DNA from: Planctomycetota bacterium
GTDB taxonomy: Bacteria > Planctomycetota > Phycisphaerae > Tepidisphaerales > Tepidisphaeraceae
DNA length: 51,836 nt
Assembly (NCBI GenBank): GCA_023417885.1
Contig: JAEZED010000145.1
Location: forward strand, 1 to 51,836
Direction of reading: 5' to 3'
How positions within the stretch are numbered: the first letter of the stretch is position 1; each line of letters opens with the position of its first letter. Shown here piece after piece: positions 8,713-16,346 of this stretch. The position numbers were made by a program, and so were the translations under genes. The notes below the pieces were generated by a model that had not been told where the DNA came from, made no database searches, and was given only the letters and a program-made list of their open reading frames with translations.

Positions 8713-9663
8713 ATGAAGTACCGTCGTCTCGGGCAGTCCGGCATCCAGGTGAGCGAAATCGGCCTCGGCGGGTGGCTTACCGTCGGCCACGCCCTGGCGC
8801 GCGAACAGGCCCGCAACGTCCTCGACGCCGCTTTCGATCTCGGGATCAACTTCCTCGACACCGCCAACGTCTACGCCACGGGGAAGGCGGAGTCGACGTG
8901 GGGAGAGCTGCTCAAGGGCCGAAAGCGCGAGAGCTACGTCCTGGCGACCAAGGTCTACTTCCCGATGGCGGAAGGGCCGAACCAGTCGGGCCTGTCGCGC
9001 AAGCACATCATGGAGCAGTGCGCCGCATCCCTGAAGCGGCTCAAGACGGATCACATCGATCTTTATCAATGCCACCGCTACGACGAGGAGACTCCGCTGG
9101 AGGAGACCGTCCGCGCGATGGACGACCTGATCAAGCAGGGGAAGATCCTCTACTGGGGCTTCTCACAATGGACGCCGGAGCAGGTGCAGGCCTGCCTCGA
9201 ATTGTGCCACGACGAGGGGTTCTACGCCCCGCGCTCCAGCCAGCCGCAGTACAACGCCATCCAGCGCGCCTGGGAGGCCGAGCTCTTCCCGCTCTGCCAC
9301 CGCCACGGCATCGGACAGGTCTGCTACAGCCCGCTGGCGGAGGGCGTGTTGACGGGCAAGTACCGCCCGAACGAGCCTCCACCGCGCGGCTCGCGCGGGG
9401 CGGACACCAAGCAGAACCAGTTCATTCGCGGCAAGCTCGATGACCCGGAACTGCTGGCGAAGGTGCAGAAGCTGGTTCCGATCTCGCAGGAGCTCGGGTG
9501 CTCGATGGCGCAGCTGGCGCTTGCGTGGTGCCTGCGCCGGCCGGAGGTGAGCAGCGTCATCGTCGGCGCCAGCCGCGCCGAGCAGCTCCAGGAGAACGCC
9601 GAAGCCAGTGGCATCGAGCTGGACGAGCAGACGGTGAGGCAGATCGATGAGGCGCTGGCGTAA
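8713..9663 (+). CDS. Aldo/keto reductase
   Basis: Aldo/keto reductases use NADPH to reduce carbonyls in a TIM barrel. The 316-residue product carries the full catalytic tetrad: Asp49 and Tyr54 in FLDTANVYATGKAE, Lys80 in LATKVYF, and His121 in DLYQCHRYD. The cofactor-binding region near the C-terminus shows SVIVGASRAEQLQENAEA. The sequence is closest in style to the YghZ / Kv-beta-like branch (MKYRRLGQSGIQVSEIGLG), members of which act on methylglyoxal and other aldehydes. The exact substrate is not predictable. A GGAA-containing stretch (CAAGGAACGCTC) precedes the ATG. It opens the 9-18 kb block of oxidative-stress-like genes. Confidence 0.92.
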   Translation: MKYRRLGQSGIQVSEIGLGGWLTVGHALAREQARNVLDAAFDLGINFLDTANVYATGKAESTWGELLKGRKRESYVLATKVYFPMAEGPNQSGLSRKHIMEQCAASLKRLKTDHIDLYQCHRYDEETPLEETVRAMDDLIKQGKILYWGFSQWTPEQVQACLELCHDEGFYAPRSSQPQYNAIQRAWEAELFPLCHRHGIGQVCYSPLAEGVLTGKYRPNEPPPRGSRGADTKQNQFIRGKLDDPELLAKVQKLVPISQELGCSMAQLALAWCLRRPEVSSVIVGASRAEQLQENAEASGIELDEQTVRQIDEALA

Positions 9664-9726
9664 CGGCCGGCGTTGTCAGGTTCATCCGATCGCGCGGTGT
9701 GGCAGGGGCCGGTAGGATTGTGCCTC

Positions 9727-10134
9727 ATGGCCCGCTCTCCCCGGCGTCGATCGACATCCGCAGCGCAGAAGGTGACGGTCCGTCCGGTGGATCCGGCTCT
9801 GGCGCGCGACCTGGCGCGCGTCGAACGGCTGGCGCGGATGCTCGACACCCGCTTCTCCGTCGCCGGCGTGCGCTTCGGCTGGGACACGATCATCGGCCTG
9901 GTGCCGGCGGTGGGGGACCTCGCCACGGCGGGCCTTGCGCTTTACCCGGTATACCTGGCCCACCGGCACGGCCTCGGGATGGGGACGATGGTGCGCATGC
10001 TCGGCAACGTGGGGGTGGACGCGCTGGTGGGTACAGTGCCCGTGGCCGGTGATCTGTTCGACGTCGCCTTCAAGGCGAACAAGCGGAACCTCGAGCTCTT
10101 CCGCAAGGCGGTGGGGCGCAAGCGCGGCATCTAA
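9727..10134 (+). CDS. DUF4112 family protein
   Basis: The 135-residue product matches the DUF4112 pattern: a basic N-terminus, then RLARMLDTRFSVAGVRFGWDTIIGLVPAVGDLATAGLALY, followed by GNVGVDALVGTVPVAGDLFDVAFKANKRN. Two hydrophobic segments (about 50-80 and 90-110) separated by a short charged turn suggest a small membrane-associated protein. The VPAVGDL and VPVAGDLFD repeats are the family's diagnostic motif. Function is unknown. The start at 9727 is chosen because the longer frame back to 9673 adds only non-conserved residues. Neighbours are a reductase upstream and a dehydrogenase downstream on the same strand. Confidence 0.85.
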   Translation: MARSPRRRSTSAAQKVTVRPVDPALARDLARVERLARMLDTRFSVAGVRFGWDTIIGLVPAVGDLATAGLALYPVYLAHRHGLGMGTMVRMLGNVGVDALVGTVPVAGDLFDVAFKANKRNLELFRKAVGRKRGI

Positions 10135-10219
10135 GAATCCCGCCTCTTCGGCTGCCAGACGCGTTCCAGCACCGCACGACTGCTCGGGCGCCTGGCACCG
10201 CAGTTGCAGCGGATGCCGT

Positions 10220-11113
10220 ATGAACACGACCTTGAAGGACGGCCGATCGGTGGCTCAGGAGGAGATCGGCTCCACCGCCGGTAACCCGCCGCAGCGCAAG
10301 CCGGGCGATCAGGAGGAGATGAGTCCGGAGCCGCAGGTGGTGCCGGAGGCATTCCGTCCGGCTGGAAAGCTCGAGGGGCGACGAGCCCTGATCACGGGGG
10401 GCGACAGCGGCATCGGCCGGAGCGTTGCGGTGATGTTCGCGATGGAAGGCGCGGATGTCGCGATCGTGTACGACAAGAGCGACGACGACGCGGCCGAGAC
10501 GGCCCGCCTGGTGCGGGCGCAGGGGCGTCGCTGCCTGCTGCTGAAGGGGGATGTGGGCGTCGAGTCGTTCTGCCGGGAGGCGATTTCGCAGACCACGAAG
10601 GAGCTCGGTGGGCTGAACATCCTCGTCAACAACGCCGCCGAGCAGCACCCGCAGAAGTCGATCCAGGACATCACCGAGGATCAGCTTGTCCGCACGTTCC
10701 GGACGAACATCTTCGGCTATTTCTTCATGGTGAAGCACGCCCTGGATCACCTGAAGGAGGGGGACAGCATCATCAACACCGGGAGCGTGACCGCCTTCAA
10801 GGGAAGCGAGGAGTTGCTGGACTACTCCGCAACGAAGGGGGCGATCTCCTCCTTCACGCGCTCGCTCGCCGAGCACCTGAAGGACCGCAAGATCCGCGTG
10901 AACACCGTCGCGCCCGGCCCCGTCTGGACGCCGCTCATCCCGAGCACCTTCGGCAAGGAGAAGCTCAAGCAGTTTGGCAAGGACACGCTCTGGGAGCGGC
11001 CGGCGCATCCCGGGGAGATCGCCGCCACTTACGTCATGCTGGCCAGCGACGACGGGCTCTTCTACTCGGGCCAGACGTTCCACCCCAACGGCGGCACGGT
11101 AGTTGCATCCTGA
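10220..11113 (+). CDS. Short-chain dehydrogenase/reductase, YghA/GSP39-like
   Basis: This 297-residue SDR has a roughly 50-residue N-terminal extension with PPQRKPGDQEEMSPEPQ, typical of the YghA / general stress protein 39 branch. It then shows NAD(P)-binding TGGDSGIG (59-66), NNAA (137-140), and the catalytic Ser189, Tyr202 and Lys206 (YSATK). The C-terminal part carries the APGPVWTPLIP loop and the SGQTFHPNGG end of the fold. Such proteins reduce or oxidise small alcohols or aldehydes and are often induced in general stress. The next gene begins 9 bases downstream, so the two are probably co-transcribed. The substrate is unknown. Confidence 0.9.
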   Translation: MNTTLKDGRSVAQEEIGSTAGNPPQRKPGDQEEMSPEPQVVPEAFRPAGKLEGRRALITGGDSGIGRSVAVMFAMEGADVAIVYDKSDDDAAETARLVRAQGRRCLLLKGDVGVESFCREAISQTTKELGGLNILVNNAAEQHPQKSIQDITEDQLVRTFRTNIFGYFFMVKHALDHLKEGDSIINTGSVTAFKGSEELLDYSATKGAISSFTRSLAEHLKDRKIRVNTVAPGPVWTPLIPSTFGKEKLKQFGKDTLWERPAHPGEIAATYVMLASDDGLFYSGQTFHPNGGTVVAS

Positions 11114-11122
11114 CCGGTCGCC

Positions 11123-11428
11123 ATGGCCACACAGCAGCACACCTCGCAGACGACGACCGACCACGACACGATCCGGCGCTGGGCCGAGTCACGCGGCGGG
11201 CAGCCGGCATGCGTCCAGGGCACCGGAGGCGGAGGCGATGAAGGAGTCATCCGTCTGATGTTCCCCGACGCCCCCAACTCCAATGACGAGAACCTCCACC
11301 CGATCAGCTGGGAGGAGTTCTTCGACAAGTTCGACGAGAGCGGACTGGCGCTGGTCTACCAGGAGAAGACCGCCGGCGGGCAGACGAGCAACTTCAACAA
11401 GCTTGTCAGCCGCGACACGAGCAACTAG
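11123..11428 (+). CDS. Conserved 101-residue protein of unknown function
   Basis: This small acidic protein shows a pattern I associate with a widespread uncharacterised family: DHDTIRRWAESRGG near residue 13, a Gly-rich turn, VIRLMFPD, then ISWEEFFDKFDESGLALVYQEKT. It has no signal peptide or membrane segment, so it should be cytoplasmic. It follows the SDR gene by 9 bases and is probably in the same transcript. A role in stress tolerance is suggested only by its neighbours. I assign no function. Confidence 0.75.
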   Translation: MATQQHTSQTTTDHDTIRRWAESRGGQPACVQGTGGGGDEGVIRLMFPDAPNSNDENLHPISWEEFFDKFDESGLALVYQEKTAGGQTSNFNKLVSRDTSN

Positions 11429-11517
11429 CCGGCACGAGACACAACGTGCGGCGGTCGGGGGGTCGCCCAGTGCGATCCCGCCGACTCTGCCGCGCGCTCT
11501 GGAGGTTGGGAAGCGTA

Positions 11518-11611
11518 ATGGAGATAGCCATCAGGAAAGCGATCGTTCCCGTTGCCCTGGCGACGGCCGCAGGATTCGCGGCGCGATCGCTGGCTTCGCC
11601 GGCATCGCCGG
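11518..11611 (+). other. Out-of-frame N-terminal segment of the downstream SDR (apparent frameshift)
   Basis: An ATG at 11518, preceded by GGGAAG, opens a reading frame that encodes MEIAIRKAIVPVALATAA followed by GFAARSLA, a basic start followed by a hydrophobic helix. This resembles the N-terminal membrane segment that many SDRs of this subfamily carry before the Rossmann fold. The fold itself begins in a different frame at 11612. Joining the two needs a one-base change (or two-base change in the other sense) somewhere around 11585-11605. It is either a real frameshift, with the protein starting at the internal ATG, or a sequencing or assembly error. Confidence 0.5.
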
Positions 11612-12550
11612 ATGGAGCTGGCGGGAAGGGTGGCCGTCATCGTCGGAGGCAGCCGCGGGCTTGGGCTGGAGATCGCCCGGCAACTCGTCGATCGGGACGT
11701 GCGCCTGGCGATCTGCGCACGCGACGAGGCGGAACTCGCGTCTGCACGGCAGGACCTGGAGCGCAGGCTGCCGGTGGACCTGCATGTCGGTGCGTGCGAC
11801 AACACCGACCCGCAGCAGGTTGCAGGCTTCATCGAAGACGTGCGGCGCAGGCTGGGCCCCGTCGATCTCTTGCTGAACGTCGCCGGCATCATCACCGTTG
11901 GGCCTTTCGACACGCTCGGCCGTGAGGCGTTCGAAGAGTCGTTTGCAACTCACGTGTCGGGGCCGCTGGAGTTCATCCGCGCGGTGCTGCCGGACATGCG
12001 GCGCAGCAGCGCCGGGCGGATCGTGAACATCGGGAGCATCGGCGGAAAGGTGCCCGTGCCGCACCTGGCGGCGTACGTCGCCTCAAAGCACGCCCTGGTC
12101 GGCCTGAGCGAGACGCTGCGCGCGGAGTTGGCGTCAGAGAACATCTACGTCACGACGGTGAACCCGGGGCTGATGCGGACGGGCAGCCCGTGGCACGCCC
12201 GCTTCATGGGAGATCCGCAGGCGGAGTTCGCGTGGTTCGGGGCGCTCGACAACCTCCCCGGCCTCTCCATCTCGCCGCGCATCATGGCGCGTGGGATCAT
12301 CGACGCAATGGAGCACGGGGACGCGGAGCTGACCTCCCCCTGGACCGCAAGGGCGGCGGCGTCGTTCCACGGGCTCTTCGGCGGGCTCGGCACGGAATTG
12401 GCGGCGCTCCAGGCACGGCTGCTGCCGCAGGGGACCCGGGTGAGTGAAGGCGAGGCGCCGGTGAAGGGGTGGGACGCGGACGTGGGGCAGATGCCCGGCG
12501 CGCTGCGCCGCCGCCAGGCGGGCAGTGCCGCCCGCTACAACGAGGCCTGA
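11612..12550 (+). CDS. Short-chain dehydrogenase/reductase
   Basis: The 312-residue product from the ATG at 11612 has a complete SDR fold: GGSRGLG cofactor loop (12-18), NVAG (89-92), catalytic Ser142, Tyr155 and Lys159 in YVASK, and the downstream VNPGLMRTG loop. The C-terminal 110 residues extend past the usual fold and look amphipathic. There is no good ribosome-binding site before 11612, and a hydrophobic leader lies just upstream in another frame, so the natural start may be at 11518 with a frameshift between. The substrate is unknown. The topoisomerase IB gene begins 22 bases after the stop. Confidence 0.85.
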   Translation: MELAGRVAVIVGGSRGLGLEIARQLVDRDVRLAICARDEAELASARQDLERRLPVDLHVGACDNTDPQQVAGFIEDVRRRLGPVDLLLNVAGIITVGPFDTLGREAFEESFATHVSGPLEFIRAVLPDMRRSSAGRIVNIGSIGGKVPVPHLAAYVASKHALVGLSETLRAELASENIYVTTVNPGLMRTGSPWHARFMGDPQAEFAWFGALDNLPGLSISPRIMARGIIDAMEHGDAELTSPWTARAAASFHGLFGGLGTELAALQARLLPQGTRVSEGEAPVKGWDADVGQMPGALRRRQAGSAARYNEA

Positions 12551-12572
12551 CGCGAGTGAGCGATCCAACGAC

Positions 12573-13655
12573 ATGCTGCTCAAGCTGGACAAATCCACGT
12601 TGACCGAGGCTCACCTCGATCCCGAATGCGCCGCCGACGCCGCGGAGCTGGAGTACGTGAGCGACGAGAAGCCCGGCATCACGCGCCGGCGCTTCGGCAA
12701 AGGGTTCGCCTACTACGCGCCTGGCGGGAAGCGCATTACCGACCCGGACGAGATTGCTAGGATCAATGCGCTGGCGATCCCGCCGGCATACAAGGATGTC
12801 TGGATCTGCCCAAGTCCCGCGGGGCACCTCCAGGCCACCGGGCGCGACGACCGCGGCCGCAAGCAGTATCGCTACCACGAGCGCTGGGCCCACGTGCGCG
12901 ACCGGGCAAAGTATGCGAAGCTGGTGGACTTCGCCGAGCTGCTCCCGAAGCTCCGCCGGACGCTGCGACGCCACCTGAAGCTGAAGGGGCTGCCGCGCGA
13001 GAAGGTGCTGGCGGCTTGCGTCACGCTGCTCGACCGCACCTACATGCGCGTCGGTAACGAGGATTACGCCAAGCAGAACGACAGTTACGGACTGACGACG
13101 CTTCAGGATGACCATGCGACGTTCGGGCCGGGCGGCGTCGTGCGGCTGGAATACAACGGCAAGCACGGCATCGAGCGCGAGGTCGAGCTGAAGGACGGGG
13201 CGCTTGCCAAGATCATCAAGCAGTGCCAGGAGCTGCCGGGCCAGGAGCTGCTCCAGTACCACGACGACGACGGCAACGTTGTGGATGTCGGCAGCGGCGA
13301 CGTGAACGACTACCTCCGCGAGCACGCCGGCCCGGAGATCACCGCTAAGGACTTCCGCACCTGGCACGCGACGGTGCTGGCAGCCACGGCGCTGCTGGGG
13401 GAGGAGCCGGCCGCCAGCGCGACGGCGCGGAACCGGCAGATCGTTGCCGCCGTGGACGAGGTGGCCGCGCGGATGGGGAACACCCGCGCCGTCTGCCGCA
13501 AGTGCTACATCCATCCGGTGACGCTGGAGACATTCGACGCCGGAGAGCTGAGCCGGCGGATGGGCCGCGCGAAACGCGTGCGCGGGCTGTCGGCGGACGA
13601 ATCGGCGACGCTGAAGCTGCTCAAGTCGTCGCTGAAGCCGGCGCGCAGGAAGTGA
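12573..13655 (+). CDS. DNA topoisomerase IB (poxvirus/eukaryotic type)
   Basis: Type IB topoisomerases relax supercoils by a 3'-phosphotyrosine intermediate and need no ATP. The 360-residue product has the family's N-terminal domain (GITRRRFGKGFAYY, PPAYKDVWICPSP, DDRGRKQYRYHERW) and catalytic domain. The probable catalytic residues are Arg155 (LDRTYMRVGNEDYAK), Lys197 (NGKHG), Arg262 and His265 (FRTWHAT), and the nucleophile Tyr312 (RKCYIHP). Length fits the bacterial poxvirus-like subgroup. Upstream in the same direction are SDR genes, so co-transcription is likely. Such enzymes are patchy in bacteria, which suggests horizontal spread. Identification is secure; the gene symbol is left blank because naming varies. 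Confidence 0.94.
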   Translation: MLLKLDKSTLTEAHLDPECAADAAELEYVSDEKPGITRRRFGKGFAYYAPGGKRITDPDEIARINALAIPPAYKDVWICPSPAGHLQATGRDDRGRKQYRYHERWAHVRDRAKYAKLVDFAELLPKLRRTLRRHLKLKGLPREKVLAACVTLLDRTYMRVGNEDYAKQNDSYGLTTLQDDHATFGPGGVVRLEYNGKHGIEREVELKDGALAKIIKQCQELPGQELLQYHDDDGNVVDVGSGDVNDYLREHAGPEITAKDFRTWHATVLAATALLGEEPAASATARNRQIVAAVDEVAARMGNTRAVCRKCYIHPVTLETFDAGELSRRMGRAKRVRGLSADESATLKLLKSSLKPARRK

Positions 13656-13743
13656 GACAAGCTGGATTCGTGCCCGAGGGCGACCGCACCATCATTGGGC
13701 GCAAGCGGCGCCCTCGGTTCATTCATTCGAAGGAGCGACACCC

Positions 13744-14571
13744 ATGCCCGATCCCGCCGACTTCAAGCCCGCGCGCGCCGTCGTCACCGGCGGAAACAGC
13801 GGCATCGGCCAGGCCACTTGCATCGCGCTGGCCGAGCGGCTGGGAGTCGATGTCGGCTTCACCTTCCACGAGGACGAGAAGGGCGCGAAGCGGACGGTCG
13901 CCGAGGTGGAGAAGCTCGGTCATCGATGCGTCTATCGCCAGGCGGATCTCACGAAGCTTCCCGGGCCGGAGAAGGTGGTGGACGAGTTAGCCGACGAGCT
14001 GGGCGGCGTGGACATCTTCATCGCCAACGCCGGGGAGGGCGGCCAGTCATGGGCGCTGGAGACGACCTTCGACGACTGGACGAAGACGCTGAACCTGTGC
14101 CTGACCGGCGCCTTTCTCACGATGCAGCGTGCGGCGCGCCGGATGGTGAAGCAGGGGGGCGGCGGGCGGATCATCGCGATCACGAGCGTGCACGAGCGCG
14201 TCGCGCAGCCAGAAGGTGTCGCCTACGTCGCCGCCAAGCACGGGCTGGGGGGCGTGGTGAAGGGGATGGCGCTGGAGATCACCCCCCGACACGGCATCAC
14301 GATCAACGCGGTCGCTCCCGGGGCGATCAACGTGGAGACGGACGTTGCGGCTGCCCTCGATAAGTCCGATGAACAGATCCGCGGCGACCATGACCCCGGC
14401 ATCCCGGCGACGCGCCGGGGCTACCCGCGCGAGATCGCGGACGTGATCTGCTTCCTGGCGTCGCCGGCGTCGAGCTACGTCACGGGCGCAAGCTGGCGCG
14501 TGGACGGCGGCTTCGAGATCATGACGCCGCTGGCAAGCGAGCAATATCGCAAGAGCTACCTGCCGGAATGA
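13744..14571 (+). CDS. Short-chain dehydrogenase/reductase
   Basis: This 275-residue classical SDR shows TGGNSGIG (15-22), NAG (95-97), and the catalytic Ser148, Tyr161 and Lys165 (YVAAKHG). The C-terminal GASWRVDGGFEI motif is the usual end of the fold and contacts the active site. It resembles glucose-dehydrogenase-like or 3-oxoacyl-reductase-like SDRs, but substrate cannot be assigned. A strong ribosome-binding site (GAAGGAG) lies 8 bases before the ATG. It is the third SDR of the block. It converges with the regulator gene that ends at 14586, with only 14 bases between the two stops. Confidence 0.9.
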   Translation: MPDPADFKPARAVVTGGNSGIGQATCIALAERLGVDVGFTFHEDEKGAKRTVAEVEKLGHRCVYRQADLTKLPGPEKVVDELADELGGVDIFIANAGEGGQSWALETTFDDWTKTLNLCLTGAFLTMQRAARRMVKQGGGGRIIAITSVHERVAQPEGVAYVAAKHGLGGVVKGMALEITPRHGITINAVAPGAINVETDVAAALDKSDEQIRGDHDPGIPATRRGYPREIADVICFLASPASSYVTGASWRVDGGFEIMTPLASEQYRKSYLPE

Positions 14572-14585
14572 GCGCATCCGAGCGA

Positions 14586-15446
14586 TCAGCGCAACGTCGC
14601 TGCGAATCCGGCCAGTTCGGTCATTGAAGCCATACGTCGGACATGGCGGATCGTGCTCGAATTCTGAGGCACGAAGCGCCCGCCAATGACGCACTGAACA
14701 TGGCTTCCCTTGAGCATGCGCGCCGCGCGGTTGAACTGCCGCATCACCGAATCTTCCGGAACTACGCTGAAGGACAGCCAGATCAGCTGCGCCTCGTGCT
14801 CCAGGGCCGCTCTCGCCAGCGCGTCTACCGGGGTGTTGGCGCCGTAGTTCTGCGTCCGCAATCCGGCGTCTCTCAGCACGATCGAAGCAGCCAGCGACGG
14901 GATGAGGTAGTAATCCCCCTCCGGCGCGCCGCCGACGGCGAGGGGGGCTGAGGCTGCCGGCTTCACCAGCAGCTGCCGAAGGTGCGTCAGCGCGTCGAAA
15001 CAGGCGGCGCTGGCCCGGTGCTCTTCCAGTATTCCCGACGTGGAGTGAAGCCAAAGTTCTCCCACGCGTTCCATCGCGAGACGAACCGGGGCGTCGATGA
15101 TCTCGGCGACAGGGCGACCCTCCAGGTACCAGCTCGCCAGCAGCCCACGGGCCACCTCGACGGAGCCGGCGACGAGAGCTTCGAAAAGAGCATCGGCGCC
15201 CGCATCCTGCCGCGGAGCGGCGATCCTTCGCCTGACCCCGGTAAGGTTCAGAATCTCCGGGCGTACGACCGTTGCGCCCGAGTCGCGAATGAAGCGAAGT
15301 GCCTCGGTGATGTCGATGCGCCGGTGCCCGCCGGCGGTTCGCGTGACCTTCACGCTGCCGGCGTCGAGCCAGCGCCTGACGGAGGACTCACTGGTGCCGA
15401 TGGCTTCGGCAAGGTCTCGCGGGGTGAGGAGGCGGCTGTCGGACAT
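14586..15446 (-). CDS. CarH-like MerR-family regulator with B12-binding-type domain
   Basis: The 286-residue product starts with a MerR-type winged helix (LTPRDLAEAIGTSESSVRRW, HRRIDITEALRFI). A four-helix bundle and a Rossmann-like cobalamin-binding-type domain follow. In CarH/LitR photoreceptors adenosylcobalamin binds between these domains. Here the upper-face Wx9EH motif is intact (Trp132, Glu142, His143). The DxHxxG motif that supplies the lower axial His is instead Asp178-Tyr-Tyr180-Leu-Ile-Pro183, so His-on cobalamin binding is doubtful. The later loop NYGANTPVDAL fits the fold. The start at 15446 has GGGAG 7 bases upstream; another in-frame start at 15476 is possible. The gene is divergent from the fasciclin-domain gene, whose promoter carries three GGAAGATT repeats that may be its operator. 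Confidence 0.85.
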   Translation of the reverse strand: MSDSRLLTPRDLAEAIGTSESSVRRWLDAGSVKVTRTAGGHRRIDITEALRFIRDSGATVVRPEILNLTGVRRRIAAPRQDAGADALFEALVAGSVEVARGLLASWYLEGRPVAEIIDAPVRLAMERVGELWLHSTSGILEEHRASAACFDALTHLRQLLVKPAASAPLAVGGAPEGDYYLIPSLAASIVLRDAGLRTQNYGANTPVDALARAALEHEAQLIWLSFSVVPEDSVMRQFNRAARMLKGSHVQCVIGGRFVPQNSSTIRHVRRMASMTELAGFAATLR

Positions 15447-15509
15447 CTGAGAACTCCCGGCAAGCCTAACACCCATCCGGGTGGCAAATCAATCGGCTGT
15501 GAAAGAAAT

Positions 15510-15575
15510 GGAAGATTTATTGTTGACACTTGGTCAAGGGCGTGGCTACTCTCCGTGTGGAAGATTTGGAAGATT
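15510..15575 (+). promoter_or_regulatory. Three GGAAGATT direct repeats bracketing a promoter
   Basis: GGAAGATTT occurs at 15510-15518 and 15559-15567, and GGAAGATT again at 15568-15575, directly adjoining. One copy lies upstream of the -35 element and two lie just after the -10 element of the promoter at 15523-15552. MerR/CarH-type repressors bind repeated sites over promoters, so these are candidate operators of the divergent regulator. This is inference from layout. Confidence 0.5.
15523..15552 (+). promoter_or_regulatory. Sigma70-type promoter for the fasciclin-domain gene
   Basis: TTGACA (15523-15528) is a perfect -35 hexamer. An 18-base spacer leads to TACTCT (15547-15552), a fair -10. 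Transcription would start near 15559, leaving a leader of about 95 bases before the ATG at 15656. Confidence 0.6.
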
Positions 15576-15655
15576 CATCGGTTGAACCGTTCAGGCTCCG
15601 TCGGAGCTCGGTGCGACTGACCTTTCCGCTTCCGTAACCCAAAGGGAGTCACCCA

Positions 15656-16204
15656 ATGAACCGCAACGCAACTCTCCGCTACACCCTCGTCGGCGCGACC
15701 GTCGCCGCCCTCGCACTCGGCGCCTGGAATCTCGGCAACGCCTACGCCGACCAGCAGAGCAACAGCCGCTCGCAGCAGGCCGCTCAGCAGGAGAAGGACA
15801 TTGTCGACACGGCCGTCGCCGCCGGACAGTTCAAGACGCTGGCTGCCGCCCTCAAGGCCGGCGGGCTGGTCGAAACGCTGAAGGGCGAGGGCCCCTTCAC
15901 GGTCTTCGCACCGACCGATGCTGCCTTCGCCAAGCTTCCCGCGGGCACCGTTGAGGACCTGCTCAAGCCGGAGAACAAGGAAAAGCTGGTCGCCATCCTG
16001 ACCTACCACGTCGTTCCCGGCCGGGCGATGGCCCAGGATGTGACCGGCATGAAGGACGCCGCGACCGTCAACGGCGAGCGTGTGAAGATCACGACGAAGG
16101 ACGGCAAGGTCATGGTCGACAACGCGACCGTCACCAAGGCCGACATCGAAGCCTCGAACGGTGTGATCCACGTCATCGACACCGTGCTGATCCCCGCCGA
16201 GTGA
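15656..16204 (+). CDS. Secreted fasciclin (FAS1) domain protein
   Basis: The 182-residue product has a signal peptide (basic start, hydrophobic core about 10-25, likely cut near NAYADQQ) and one FAS1 domain. The FAS1 H1 motif is visible as GPFTVFAPTDAAFAKLP, and H2 as ILTYHVVPGR. The domain ends with NGVIHVIDTVLIP. FAS1 domains act in adhesion or extracellular binding; stand-alone bacterial versions are common and of unknown ligand. AGGGAG lies 9 bases before the ATG. It is transcribed divergently from the CarH-like regulator, and a strong hairpin follows it. Confidence 0.93.
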   Translation: MNRNATLRYTLVGATVAALALGAWNLGNAYADQQSNSRSQQAAQQEKDIVDTAVAAGQFKTLAAALKAGGLVETLKGEGPFTVFAPTDAAFAKLPAGTVEDLLKPENKEKLVAILTYHVVPGRAMAQDVTGMKDAATVNGERVKITTKDGKVMVDNATVTKADIEASNGVIHVIDTVLIPAE

Positions 16205-16242
16205 GGCGGCCGGGTCGCTGTCGAACGCTCTTCATACGTACG

Positions 16243-16279
16243 GCGGGCGGAGGCCGAGTCAGTTCTGGCCTCCGCCCGC
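16243..16279. terminator. Strong hairpin between convergent fasciclin and katE genes
   Basis: GCGGGCGGAGGCC and its exact complement form a 13-bp stem with an 11-base loop. It lies 38 bases after the fasciclin-gene stop and before the end of the convergent catalase gene. There is no T-tract, but the stem is long and very GC-rich. Confidence 0.65.
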
Positions 16280-16346
16280 TCGCGCGCACGGTATGAACAC
16301 GGTCGCGGCAGGCTGACACTTGGCGCAAAAGGGGAAGGTCAGCCGG

